From JAVBWO01 sp036677375 (GTDB taxonomy: Bacteria > Bacillota > Dehalobacteriia > UBA4068 > UBA4997), in assembly GCA_036677375.1 (NCBI GenBank), contig JAVBWO010000020.1:1-64000 (forward strand): a DNA stretch of 64,000 bases, written 5' to 3'. The number at the start of each line of letters is the position of its first letter. Position 1 is the stretch's first letter. Below, piece after piece: positions 44,489-52,214 of this stretch. The position numbers and the translations under genes were made by a program. Below the pieces are notes generated by a model. The model was not told where the DNA came from, ran no database searches, and saw only the letters and a list, made by a program, of their open reading frames with translations.

Positions 44489-45015
44489 TAAAGGCCTTTA
44501 TGAAGCGCTACCGGATGCTATTGCTGCTGATTCTTACAAACATCGTGATCAGCTTATTATTGCCGGATATCGGGCTTAGTTCCGTAAAAATTACCTTGCA
44601 GAGCTTTGTGGAAATGATATCAGTCATTCCGCCGATTTTTATATTGCTGGGTTTATTGGATGTATGGGTAGACCGGGCGACCATGATGAAATATACTGGA
44701 AAAGGCTCCGGTATCAAAGGAGTACTTATTGCGTTTTTCCTTGGCTCTGCCGCTGCCGGTCCGCTTTATGCTGCGTTTCCGGTTGCAGGGGTAATGTTAA
44801 AAAAAGGCAGCAGTCTGTTTCATGTCTTTATTTTCATTGGCGCATGGTCAACCACCAAAATTCCAATGCTTACTTTTGAAGCGGCCAATCTGGGCTTTAC
44901 CTTCACGTTAACCCGTCTGGCTCTTAGCATAGTTGGTATTTTGATTATCGCGGCTACTACGGAGAAAGCACTCAATCAAGATGGGCAAAAGCAAATATAT
45001 GAACTTAATCAATAA
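44485..45015 (+). CDS. Permease half 2 (COG0701/ArsP-like)
   Basis: A 176-residue membrane protein. The segment LLGLLDVWVDRATMMKYTGKGSGIKGVLIAFFLGSAAAGPLYAAFPVAGVMLKKG (residues ~52-107) and AWSTTKIPMLTFEAANLG match the second half of COG0701 permeases, including the G-K-GS and AAAGPLYAAFP loops. Start GTG 44485 overlaps the stop of half 1. A terminator lies 260 bases downstream. It could carry an organic arsenical, a metal complex or something else; sequence alone does not say. Confidence 0.7.
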   Translation: MIKAFMKRYRMLLLLILTNIVISLLLPDIGLSSVKITLQSFVEMISVIPPIFILLGLLDVWVDRATMMKYTGKGSGIKGVLIAFFLGSAAAGPLYAAFPVAGVMLKKGSSLFHVFIFIGAWSTTKIPMLTFEAANLGFTFTLTRLALSIVGILIIAATTEKALNQDGQKQIYELNQ

Positions 45016-45272
45016 CCAAGACCCATTGCCATACTCACCTAGCATATCATATACCCCATAATGCGCAAGGTTGATTTTCAGAGCATTCATAATGTAAGTA
45101 AAAACTCCGAGAGGCTATTTGTCAAATGAATCTGCAACTAGCTGATTAGCTTTTTCAGATTGCGTTGAAAAACTTTATCCCGACAACGAGTACGGGGATT
45201 GGTTGGCCATTTAAAAAATAAAGTAGCGTCCGCACATCAAGAATTGATGATCATTTAAGATATACGAAGTAG

Positions 45273-45313
45273 AAACAAACCCGTCCGGATTTCTTCGGAC
45301 GGGTTTGTTTGAT
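45273..45313 (+). terminator. Intrinsic terminator
   Basis: AAACAAACCCGTCCG and CGGACGGGTTTGTTT form a 15-base perfect stem around an 8-base loop. It separates the split permease from the ABC importer. Confidence 0.85.
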
Positions 45314-45441
45314 TGCGATGTTTTGGATAAAAGCAATAGAGCGGTTCAAAGATAGCCATGTTAAATAAACATAAATAATTTTATCTTGATGGTAAATTAT
45401 TTACAAATACGATAAAAAAAATTATTAATGAAATTTCTTGC

Positions 45442-45470
45442 TTGAATTTATATTATCGTTATGCTACATT
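45442..45470 (+). promoter_or_regulatory. Possible promoter of the ABC importer operon
   Basis: TTGAAT and TACATT with a 17-base spacer, 49 bases before the ATG at 45520. The match is moderate. Confidence 0.4.
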
Positions 45471-45519
45471 TAGTATATCGGTGGCTAGTAGGATAACAAG
45501 AAAAAAAGGAGGCAGTATT

Positions 45520-46545
45520 ATGATAAAAAAAATAATGGTTTTGTGTGTTAGTGCAAGCTTATTACTTTTAATGGTTGGTTGCAGTAAAGACTTGGCAAAG
45601 ACTTCAACGCAAACATCTGATAATGAGGAAGTGAACCTCAATGTTGCAGTTGAATATACTGATCACGCAGCCGCTTTTTATTATGCCCAGGGGAAAAATC
45701 TTTTTTCTGATGCTGGAATTAAAATTAATGATGTCAAAGTGTATGCCAGCGGTGTAGGTGTGGCTGCGGCCTTCACAAAAGGGGGATTCGATGTCAGCTA
45801 TATGTGTTTGGTTCCTGCAATTTTTACTTATGCCAATGGGGGCGTACCGATCAAAATCATTGCCGGTACCCATAAGAACGGTTATGCGCTGGTAGTAAAC
45901 AGTGCTAGAATTAAAGAATTAAGCGACCTGGAGAAGAGTGGAATTAAAATAGCCAATGGTCCCCAGGGAACCCCGACAGACTTTTTACAAATGCTTCTGA
46001 TCGAAAAAGAAAATCTGGATTCCGAAAAAATTATGGCCAATACGGTGCGGATGAATGCGGCGAAACAGCTTATGGCCTTGCGCAACGGTAAAGTTGATGC
46101 CGTCTTTGTTCCCGAACATTTTGCAACCCTAGCCGCTTCGTTTTCCGGAATGACTATGCTGCTTAAGAGTTCCGATATTTGGCCAGATATGCAGGGAAGC
46201 GTCCTGGTGGTGACTGAGGATTTATTAAAGAATCAGCCGGAGACTGTAGAAAAATTGCAAGAGATTAATAGGCGGAGCATTCAGCTTATGAATGAGGATC
46301 CACAGGACGCTGCTGCCATTGTATCTCAGAATTTAAACATCAACCAGACCGCGGTCAAAGAAGAGACGCAAAGCCCGGAAGCAAACTTGGAAGTTACCCC
46401 GGAAATTGCTGGCGCATCAATGAATCATTTAAAAATGACGCCAGAAATCAGCATCGAAGAGGTGCAGACCATAATCGACAAGATGTACGCTTTGGGATAT
46501 CTAACGAAATCCTTTGACGCTAAAGAGATCATGGCAGTTGATTAG
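45520..46545 (+). CDS. ABC importer substrate-binding lipoprotein (NMT1/SsuA-like)
   Basis: A 341-residue lipoprotein. The signal peptide ends in a lipobox (LLLLMVGC), so the protein is tethered outside the membrane by Cys ~22. The mature part reads VNLNVAVEYTDHAAAFYYAQGKNLFSDAGI, then GVAAAFTKGGFDVSYMCLVPAIFTYANGG and IANGPQGTPTDFLQMLL, the layout of NMT1/SsuA-type proteins that bind taurine, nitrate, thiamine precursors or related compounds. ATG 45520 has AAGGAGG at a good distance. Permease and ATPase genes follow directly, and the DUF364 gene at the end of the operon hints at a metal or cofactor role. Confidence 0.85.
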   Translation: MIKKIMVLCVSASLLLLMVGCSKDLAKTSTQTSDNEEVNLNVAVEYTDHAAAFYYAQGKNLFSDAGIKINDVKVYASGVGVAAAFTKGGFDVSYMCLVPAIFTYANGGVPIKIIAGTHKNGYALVVNSARIKELSDLEKSGIKIANGPQGTPTDFLQMLLIEKENLDSEKIMANTVRMNAAKQLMALRNGKVDAVFVPEHFATLAASFSGMTMLLKSSDIWPDMQGSVLVVTEDLLKNQPETVEKLQEINRRSIQLMNEDPQDAAAIVSQNLNINQTAVKEETQSPEANLEVTPEIAGASMNHLKMTPEISIEEVQTIIDKMYALGYLTKSFDAKEIMAVD

Positions 46546-46561
46546 GGATAAAGGTGCTGAT

Positions 46562-47320
46562 TTGGAGATGAAGCCAAAATTATTGAAAAATAATTTATTA
46601 TATCTTTTGCCTATTGCATTATTTTTTGCTTTATGGGAAATAGCGGGACAGACAGCCCAGACACCTTTATTTCCGCCCTTGAGCAAAGTTGTCGGAGAAT
46701 TTGGTTCTCTTCTAAGTAACGGAATACTTCTCAAAAGTCTGGGAGCAAGTTTTGGGAGAGTTCTCATCGGCTATATTCTTGGGAGTTTGGCCGGCTTAAT
46801 TGTTGGTACGTTGATGGGGGTAAATAAAGTCGTAGAACGCAGTTTAAGACCATTGATCAGTATTTTATTCCCAATTCCGACTTTAGGGTGGCTACCGTTA
46901 TTAATGCTGTGGATCGGCATTAACGAGGCTTTGCCTGTCATTCTGATTTTTATCTGCGCTTTCTTCCCCGTAGCCTACAATACGCTAACCGGAATCAAAG
47001 AGGTGAAAGGGGAATATATCAAAGCCGCCCGCACGCTCGGGGCATCTTCTTGGTATATTCTTTGCCATGTCATACTGCCGATGGCTTCTCCCAATATTTT
47101 TACCGGTCTGCGCCTGGAGGCGGGGATGGTTTGGCGGACGGTCATTGCAGCCGAGATGTTTGCTATACCCACAGGGATTGGCGCCCTGTTGATGAATGCG
47201 GAAAGCTTGATCCGGGTAGATGTCATTATGGTCTGCTTAGTCGTACTATCTTTGATGTGTACCTTTTTTGAGCGTTTATTCCTGTGGCTGGAAAACAGAA
47301 TAACCGGTGCCTGGAGGTAA
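46562..47320 (+). CDS. ABC importer permease (SsuC/TauC-like)
   Basis: A permease of about 252 residues with six hydrophobic segments and the BPD_transp_1 EAA loop EYIKAARTLGASSWYILCHVILPMASPNIFTGLRLEAGMVWRTVIAAEM. The LWEIAGQ start and FPIPTLGWLPLLMLWIG are typical of SsuC/TauC. TTG 46562 lies 5 bases after AAGGTG and is preferred; ATG 46568 is an alternative. It overlaps nothing but is separated from the binding-protein gene by only 16 bases. Confidence 0.88.
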   Translation: MEMKPKLLKNNLLYLLPIALFFALWEIAGQTAQTPLFPPLSKVVGEFGSLLSNGILLKSLGASFGRVLIGYILGSLAGLIVGTLMGVNKVVERSLRPLISILFPIPTLGWLPLLMLWIGINEALPVILIFICAFFPVAYNTLTGIKEVKGEYIKAARTLGASSWYILCHVILPMASPNIFTGLRLEAGMVWRTVIAAEMFAIPTGIGALLMNAESLIRVDVIMVCLVVLSLMCTFFERLFLWLENRITGAWR

Positions 47321-47322
47321 AA

Positions 47323-48033
47323 ATGTCAACTATTCGTCTGCAAAATATTTCCACACCACATTGCTTGAAGAATGTAAATTTAGATATTGAAGCAGGGGAA
47401 CTTGTGATAGTCTTAGGCTTTACCGGCGCTGGCAAGAGCACGCTGCTTAATGTAATCGCAGGATTGACGGAATATACGGGAGACGTGTATATCAATCAGC
47501 AAAACATGAACAATATCCCTACGGAAAGACGTAATGTGGGTTATCTGCTACAGGACATTTATCTGTTTCCCCATTGCAATACATTTGATAATGTTGCCTT
47601 TGGCTTGCGTGCCAGTGGTTACCCTTGTGACAGAATAAGAGATAAAGTTGAAGAAACACTGGATCTTCTTCATATAGAACATTTAAAAAACCGTTATCCG
47701 AAGGATCTTAGCGGTGGGGAAAAACAAAGAATAGGCCTGGCGCGTTCCATTATTATGGAACCAAAGATTTTACTTTTGGATGAACCGCTGGCCAGCCTGG
47801 ATCCATCTACCGCTAATAGCATCCGGCAGGAATTGAAAATACTACAGAATCGTTTGAAGCTAACAATGCTCTATGTCACTCATGATTTTGCCGAGGCCCG
47901 CGAGCTTGCAGATAGAATTATTGTGATTGCAGAAGGTCAAATTAAGCAATCAGGGTCTGTTTGGGATATTTTTAATGAGCCGGTTGCGGAAATACAGGAA
48001 TTAATATCTGTTGCTCATTTTAACAAATTGTAA
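47323..48033 (+). CDS. ABC importer ATP-binding protein (SsuB-like)
   Basis: A 236-residue ATPase. Walker A is LGFTGAGKSTLLN, the Q-loop is LLQDIYLFPHCNTFDNVAFG, the signature is DLSGGEKQRIGLARSI, Walker B is ILLLDEPLASLD and the H-loop is YVTHDFAEA. GGAGG overlaps the permease stop, and ATG 47323 lies 2 bases after it. It energises the SsuABC-like importer encoded by the two genes before it. Confidence 0.92.
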   Translation: MSTIRLQNISTPHCLKNVNLDIEAGELVIVLGFTGAGKSTLLNVIAGLTEYTGDVYINQQNMNNIPTERRNVGYLLQDIYLFPHCNTFDNVAFGLRASGYPCDRIRDKVEETLDLLHIEHLKNRYPKDLSGGEKQRIGLARSIIMEPKILLLDEPLASLDPSTANSIRQELKILQNRLKLTMLYVTHDFAEARELADRIIVIAEGQIKQSGSVWDIFNEPVAEIQELISVAHFNKL

Positions 48034-48087
48034 AGATGATATAACCCCCAAATATATAAAAGAATATTTCTAAAGGGAGTTTATACT

Positions 48088-48852
48088 ATGAAAAAAAGAG
48101 ATAAAAATTTATTTTTTGATCGTTTGCAAAGAGAGTTTACCCAGTTGGTTGATGAATTTCAGCTCAGGCACGCTGAGGTAAAGGTAAAGGCATCATTACT
48201 GAGTCCGGAAGATGCCATAGGAGCTACAAAACGCCAAGATTATGTGATTCTAAAAGGAAAGGAACGTTTGCTGCAGTCTTCTGTGATGGGTTGCAAGGGA
48301 CAAGCCTTTACAGGGTCGCAAGGGAATTTTGCAGGAACGTTGGCAGAGGTGTTGGCCTTGCCTTTGACGGATGATTTTCAGCGAGCTGTGTATATTGCCA
48401 CACTTAATGCAGTTGTGTGTTATTCGGGGAGGGTAAATCAGACAGTTCACTGCCGTAACCAAGGGCCGGAACTATGTGCCCGACAAATAACGGCATACTT
48501 GAGGGAAAATTATGGCGATCCACATATTCTGATGATTGGCTATCAGCCTTCGCTGGCCGAAGCCCTGCATAATGCCGGGTTCTCATTGATTGTGCTTGAC
48601 TTGGATCCGGATAATATAGGCAAGACCAAAAATGGTGTTCTTATCAGGAATGGTGCTGAAAGCTTAGACGAGTGTATTGCAGCAAGTGATATTATCTTTG
48701 CTACCGGCAGCACTATTTGCAATGCTACGATTGATGCGTTGTACAATGCAGACATACCGCTCGTCTTATTTGGCACAACCGGAGCCGGTGCCGCAGCTTT
48801 ACTGAGGATAACCAGGTTTTGTCCGGAAGCTACTAGTGGCAGGTGTGATTAA
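48088..48852 (+). CDS. DUF364-like Rossmann-fold protein (putative metal-chelating)
   Basis: A 254-residue cytoplasmic protein. DDFQRAVYIATLNAVVCYSGRVNQTVHCRNQGPELCA and ILMIGYQPSLAEALHNAGFSLIVLDLDPDNIG match the DUF4213 plus DUF364 pair, a group suggested to bind heavy metals or tetrapyrrole-like ligands. SDIIFATGSTICNATID follows. It is the last gene of the ABC importer operon, 54 bases after the ATPase. A link between the imported compound and a metal or metallophore is possible but unproven. Confidence 0.75.
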   Translation: MKKRDKNLFFDRLQREFTQLVDEFQLRHAEVKVKASLLSPEDAIGATKRQDYVILKGKERLLQSSVMGCKGQAFTGSQGNFAGTLAEVLALPLTDDFQRAVYIATLNAVVCYSGRVNQTVHCRNQGPELCARQITAYLRENYGDPHILMIGYQPSLAEALHNAGFSLIVLDLDPDNIGKTKNGVLIRNGAESLDECIAASDIIFATGSTICNATIDALYNADIPLVLFGTTGAGAAALLRITRFCPEATSGRCD

Positions 48853-49010
48853 TTTAATTACTAGAACAAAAAAGATAGAAAGAAAATGAATACCGCATTT
48901 GAAGTTAGAATCGTAATATAGAAACCAGCAATCTGCGGCCAGCAATAGATTCATCATTAAGAAAAAGAAAATATACATCTACAGTTGATCATGGTTGAGC
49001 AAGCAATTTA

Positions 49011-49045
49011 AACGGGCAATTACAAAAATGTAATTGCCCGTTCTT
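49011..49045. terminator. Bidirectional terminator between converging genes
   Basis: AACGGGCAATTACA and TGTAATTGCCCGTT form a 14-base perfect stem with an AAAA loop. A T-rich tail (CTTATTATTTTATT) follows on +. It sits between the DUF364 gene (+) and the peroxiredoxin gene (-). Confidence 0.85.
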
Positions 49046-49051
49046 ATTATT

Positions 49052-49648
49052 TTATTCATTTTTAGGAGGTTGCCATACCTGCCATACTTTTCCAGCTAGA
49101 TCTGGGGATGGTTTGAGTGTTGGGGCTCCTTCTACCCATCCCGACGGCATCACTTCACCGGTTTTTTGATGGTGCTGGTAAGCTTTGATTTGGCGGATCA
49201 GTTCTGCAGGATTCCGGCCTACCGGCGGACTGAGTATTTCCGCCGCTTGAATGATTCCTTCAGGGTCAATTAAAAATCTTCCACGAATATTGACGCCCGC
49301 TTCTTCATTGTAAACCTCATAAAGTTTACCGATGGCGCCAGTTTGGTCGGAAATCATTGGAAATGGGATATCATGACCTACCATTTTACTAAGTTCAATT
49401 TCATTCCAAATTTTATGCGAGAAAGCACTGTCAGTACTGACAGAGAGCACTTCAACACCAAGCGCTTGGAGCTTGTCATAGCTAACTGCTATGTGTGAAA
49501 TTTCCGTAGGTCAAACAAAAGTGAAATCTCCCGGATAGAAACAGAGCACAACCCATTTGCCACGATAGTCTTCTAAGGATACCTGCTTGATCTGACCTTT
49601 GTAAAAAGCTGTTCCCGTGAATGATGGCGCCTTTTTAGTGACTAACAT
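49052..49648 (-). CDS. Selenocysteine-containing peroxiredoxin (AhpC/Prx type)
   Basis: Reading the - strand from ATG 49648 gives 198 residues if the UGA at 49513-49511 is read as selenocysteine. The segment is VVLCFYPGDFTFV-U-PTEISH, and the family motif is FTFVCPTE, so the UGA falls exactly on the peroxidatic Cys (residue 46). Similarity continues without a break after the UGA: LSVSTDSAFSHKIWNEIE, FPMISDQTGAIGKLYEVY, and NIRGRFLIDPEGIIQ. The C-terminal resolving-Cys motif (usually EVCPA-W) reads EVMPSGW, so only one redox residue of the pair is left; a second Cys sits at position 36. AAGGAG lies 9 bases before the ATG. It reduces peroxides, probably with a thiol partner. Confidence 0.88.
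49477..49493 (-). promoter_or_regulatory. Candidate bacterial SECIS hairpin
   Basis: On the mRNA, CAUAGC and GCUAUG form a perfect 6-base stem around the loop AGUUA. It begins 17 bases after the UGA. Bacterial SECIS elements are short hairpins about 16-37 bases downstream, with a G among the first two loop bases, as here. Confidence 0.7.
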
Positions 49649-49689
49649 AATAAGCCGCTCCTTTCTTTCTATTGATACCTACTACCAAT

Positions 49690-49718
49690 ATATTACATTT
49701 TAATTGTCTTAAAGTCAA
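49690..49718 (-). promoter_or_regulatory. Promoter of the Sec-peroxiredoxin gene
   Basis: On the - strand TTGACT and TAATAT are 17 bases apart, about 40 bases before the ATG. ATTAAAATGTAAT overlaps the -10 and is weakly palindromic. It might be a peroxide-regulator site, but the match to a PerR box is poor. Confidence 0.55.
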
Positions 49719-49870
49719 GTTTGGTCGAATTTCATGGACACATTATGATCTTTCGCCAAGATACGGCAGATCGTCTTGTAAAACTTGTACTCAGCCAATG
49801 GCAGTATTTGCACAGGGAATGATCTTGTATCTACGCTTAAAATGAGCAAATGACATGCCAAATCTTAAGC

Positions 49871-49912
49871 AAAAGGACTTACCCCCTCATGGTTTAAGTC
49901 CTTTTGTTTTTT
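49871..49912 (-). terminator. Terminator-like hairpin downstream of tgl
   Basis: AAAAGGACTTA and TAAGTCCTTTT form an 11-base stem with a 13-base loop. T-tracts are present on both strands, stronger on +. It lies between tgl (-, ending 50066) and the peroxiredoxin promoter. The surrounding ~350 bases hold no gene. Confidence 0.65.
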
Positions 49913-50065
49913 ATGAAATTACTAAATTTAAGTAAAGGAGAAACGGAAATTTGAAGGGGAAGTGAGATGCATGATGCTTTTCTCATGATCTCTTTGCATT
50001 TTGAAAGGTATGCTCGATTCCATTTCAAAGGGCAAAGCACGCTTACTAAAAAGTCCATACGGAGC

Positions 50066-50854
50066 TTATACTGAATACGAAAGAGTAGAAACGCCAATGG
50101 CCATATCATAGAGGGCAGTCAAATGCTGAAAATTCGGGCGTCCCACAAGGTCCATCAAATATGCCGTTTCATCCGCATCCTCTTTTCGGTGGTGGTTGAG
50201 TGCTTTGATGAACCCATCAGCTTTATATTTCCCGATGCCATGGCCATAATAGAGGCCGCCTCCCATGTCGATCACGTTTTCTCCCTGCCATTGGGGAGTG
50301 AGAGGATCGACATCAGGATTGGCAAAATACAGGCGGTCGCCGGGCAAAAAATCCTTTGCCTGGCGCATGAAACCGACCTCCCTGAGCTCTTTTGCAATCC
50401 GGTGCCAGTTCATCAAATAAATATCGGGGAACATTTTATTATAAAAATCTTCCGGGAAAACTTCCAGCAGTGCTTTATAATAAACGATAAGCATTGCGGT
50501 GGCGCATTCCGTACCATACAACCAACTGTTTACAAAAATGTCTCTTACTGCATCGCTGGGCTTGACGCCTTCCTTAAGCGCAAATCCGCCATCGTCCATG
50601 CGCACCCAATAATTAGGGTTGCAAATTGAATCACGAAACGTTTTAAAAGACATTTTGCTTCGGTAAAGGGAGTCCGCGGCATTGATAATCTCCCGGCGCA
50701 GCTTAAGTTCAAATTTCAGCTGCCTGAGGGAATCATACAAGTAGACTTCTTCACTGGATTCCAATATGTTGATCATGACCCTTTCCACACTGCCTGGGGG
50801 GTATTCATTCAGAAGAGATGCAACCCCCGGCGCTTGATTCTGTATTTTAATCAT
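50066..50854 (-). CDS. tgl: Protein-glutamine gamma-glutamyltransferase (spore coat transglutaminase)
   Basis: A 262-residue protein matching Bacillus Tgl along its length. The active-site segment is GTECATAMLIVYYKALLEVF, where Bacillus has FECATA with catalytic Cys and adjacent Glu. Other marks are LKFELKLRREIINAADSL, LMNWHRIAKEL, LPGDRLYFANPDVDPLTPQWQGENVIDMG and YYGHGIGKYKADGFI. Tgl cross-links coat proteins (GerQ in Bacillus) through Gln-Lys isopeptide bonds late in spore formation. ATG 50854 has GAGGTGG 4 bases upstream; a GTG at 50857 is less likely. It overlaps the preceding gene by 1-4 bases, so the two are co-translated. It is the best evidence that the host makes endospores. Confidence 0.87.
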   Translation of the reverse strand: MIKIQNQAPGVASLLNEYPPGSVERVMINILESSEEVYLYDSLRQLKFELKLRREIINAADSLYRSKMSFKTFRDSICNPNYWVRMDDGGFALKEGVKPSDAVRDIFVNSWLYGTECATAMLIVYYKALLEVFPEDFYNKMFPDIYLMNWHRIAKELREVGFMRQAKDFLPGDRLYFANPDVDPLTPQWQGENVIDMGGGLYYGHGIGKYKADGFIKALNHHRKEDADETAYLMDLVGRPNFQHLTALYDMAIGVSTLSYSV

Positions 50855-51837
50855 CACACCACCTCAAAATCGGATTTTGCGATACGAACCTGTTCCGGCA
50901 ACTGTTTTTGCATAAATTTTTCCCAGGAACGTTTTCGGTGATGGATTTGATAGGAGTATGCCGAAAGAATTTCCCGTTCCTCTTGCGAAGTTTCGCGAAA
51001 TTGATTCAAACATAAGATTTCTTTTTCAGTTAAAGGCTGTAACGGTTTCCTATCCTTAGGGGATATTTTTTTATACAGGTACTTGGCTTCCAAATCAATG
51101 CGCAAAGGTTCAGGATCACTGGTAAGCTGAAAATGCTCGCCGGTCAAGTATAAAAACGGACGGTTCTCGCTCAGCCATGCCCGATAATTTTTATACAGCT
51201 TTCGTTTGCCGAGGTCTCTGTCCGTTTCTTTTGGCAATGGCAAGTGCAGGAGGCGGCAGGCCAGTTCTACATCTTTCTGTTTGTCGGAAAGAAGGTATTT
51301 TGCAATCAGCGTTACCTTTTTGGGGTCATAAGCCTGGAAAAAACTCCAGACCAGATCATGAATGAAAAGCCCTTTTCGATTACGTTTAAAAATCAAATCC
51401 GCAACAGCGGGCAAAACCGTCTTGTCTTCATAAGTTCTGATGAGAAGCGCCGCCAAAGCATCCAGCACCGCATCATATGGGTCATCATGCGGGCCCTCCC
51501 AGCGCACACCTGTATTAAACATCCATTTGAATACCTGATGCTTCATATGGCTGTTTTGTGGCGGCAACCGGTCTAGGTGAACGGCCAAATGATGATGATT
51601 TAATTTTTTGGCGCATAATTGCAGCGCTATGATATTTCGTGAATTTAAGTTCTCATACAGATTCAATGCTTCGATTTCAGGCATTAGGATAAATAAGCTT
51701 GGAAACGGGAGCTTTTCCTTGTTAAGATAATGAAAAGCTTTTTGTCTGTTTTGCTCCGCCAATTCATGGAATGTCCGTCTAAAGCGGTCTACGTTTTGAC
51801 TCAGCCATATGCGGTCTAGACTGTTCCAATTCATCAC
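50854..51837 (-). CDS. Unknown protein co-transcribed with tgl
   Basis: A 327-residue protein that I do not recognise. It is basic and has no signal peptide or membrane segment. It looks mostly alpha-helical: residues ~30-200 contain helix pairs of the kind seen in HEAT/ARM-like proteins, then a charged segment and a C-terminal part ending QVRIAKSDFEVV. Only one or two Cys are seen. Its stop overlaps the tgl start, so a job in spore coat assembly or as a Tgl substrate or helper is likely. It probably starts at GTG 51837 or ATG 51834 after AAAGGAGG. Confidence 0.75.
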   Translation of the reverse strand: MMNWNSLDRIWLSQNVDRFRRTFHELAEQNRQKAFHYLNKEKLPFPSLFILMPEIEALNLYENLNSRNIIALQLCAKKLNHHHLAVHLDRLPPQNSHMKHQVFKWMFNTGVRWEGPHDDPYDAVLDALAALLIRTYEDKTVLPAVADLIFKRNRKGLFIHDLVWSFFQAYDPKKVTLIAKYLLSDKQKDVELACRLLHLPLPKETDRDLGKRKLYKNYRAWLSENRPFLYLTGEHFQLTSDPEPLRIDLEAKYLYKKISPKDRKPLQPLTEKEILCLNQFRETSQEEREILSAYSYQIHHRKRSWEKFMQKQLPEQVRIAKSDFEVV

Positions 51838-52214
51838 GTCTGCTGAGGCCTCCTTTTAGCTGGGATTGGGTTTGCCGCAGGGGTTATCAATACTATCATA
51901 TTCGGATTATAAATTTTGTTTCTACTCCGGTCTGCGAAAAATTCGAAAGCCATCATAGTAAGAATAGTAAAAAATCATCCGTATGATGATGGCAACCCTC
52001 AGGATACAAGGATTGCCATATCATGCAGATGATAGATAGATTACCGCGTCTGTTAAAAAATCAAGATGCTTGAAAGGGATATCACCATGAACTGTCGAAT
52101 TTTGGAAGTTCAGATGGTATTTTTTTATATTTTTTTATAAAAATAAAATTCAACTAAAGGATTTTCAACAGACATACTTGAAATATAAAACATAAAATTT
52201 AAAGGAGTGTTTTT
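51838..52214 (+). other. Divergent region with a long hairpin and a terminator-like hairpin
   Basis: About 375 bases with no gene. ATGATGATGGCAA and TTGCCATATCAT form a long imperfect hairpin at 51978-52040. ACCATGAACT and AGTTCAGATGGT followed by TTTTTTT form a terminator at 52084-52130. Both lie before the binding-protein gene at 52215 and could act as a leader that controls it. Confidence 0.45.
52084..52130 (+). terminator. Terminator-like hairpin in the leader of the binding-protein gene
   Basis: The stem has a two-base bulge and a loop of about 13, followed by ATTTTTTTATATTTTTTT. It stands 85 bases before the GTG at 52215, so it may be an attenuator. Confidence 0.6.

Larger units (their letters stand above)
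45016..45519 (+). other. Non-coding region before the ABC importer
   Basis: About 500 bases with no supported gene. It holds the terminator at 45273-45313 and the probable promoter at 45442-45470. I saw nothing else I can name. Confidence 0.5.

Noticed and set aside
49052..49450. A 132-residue peroxiredoxin fragment starting at 49450 as a truncated gene
   Set aside because: The sequence upstream to 49648 is a perfect N-terminal continuation, with only a UGA at the catalytic Cys position, so the selenoprotein reading is better.
52040..52130. T-box leader before the binding-protein gene (TTACCGCG near 52042)
   Set aside because: The T-box core needs a UGGN bulge in AGGGUGGNACCGCG and a specifier stem; only ACCGCG is present.
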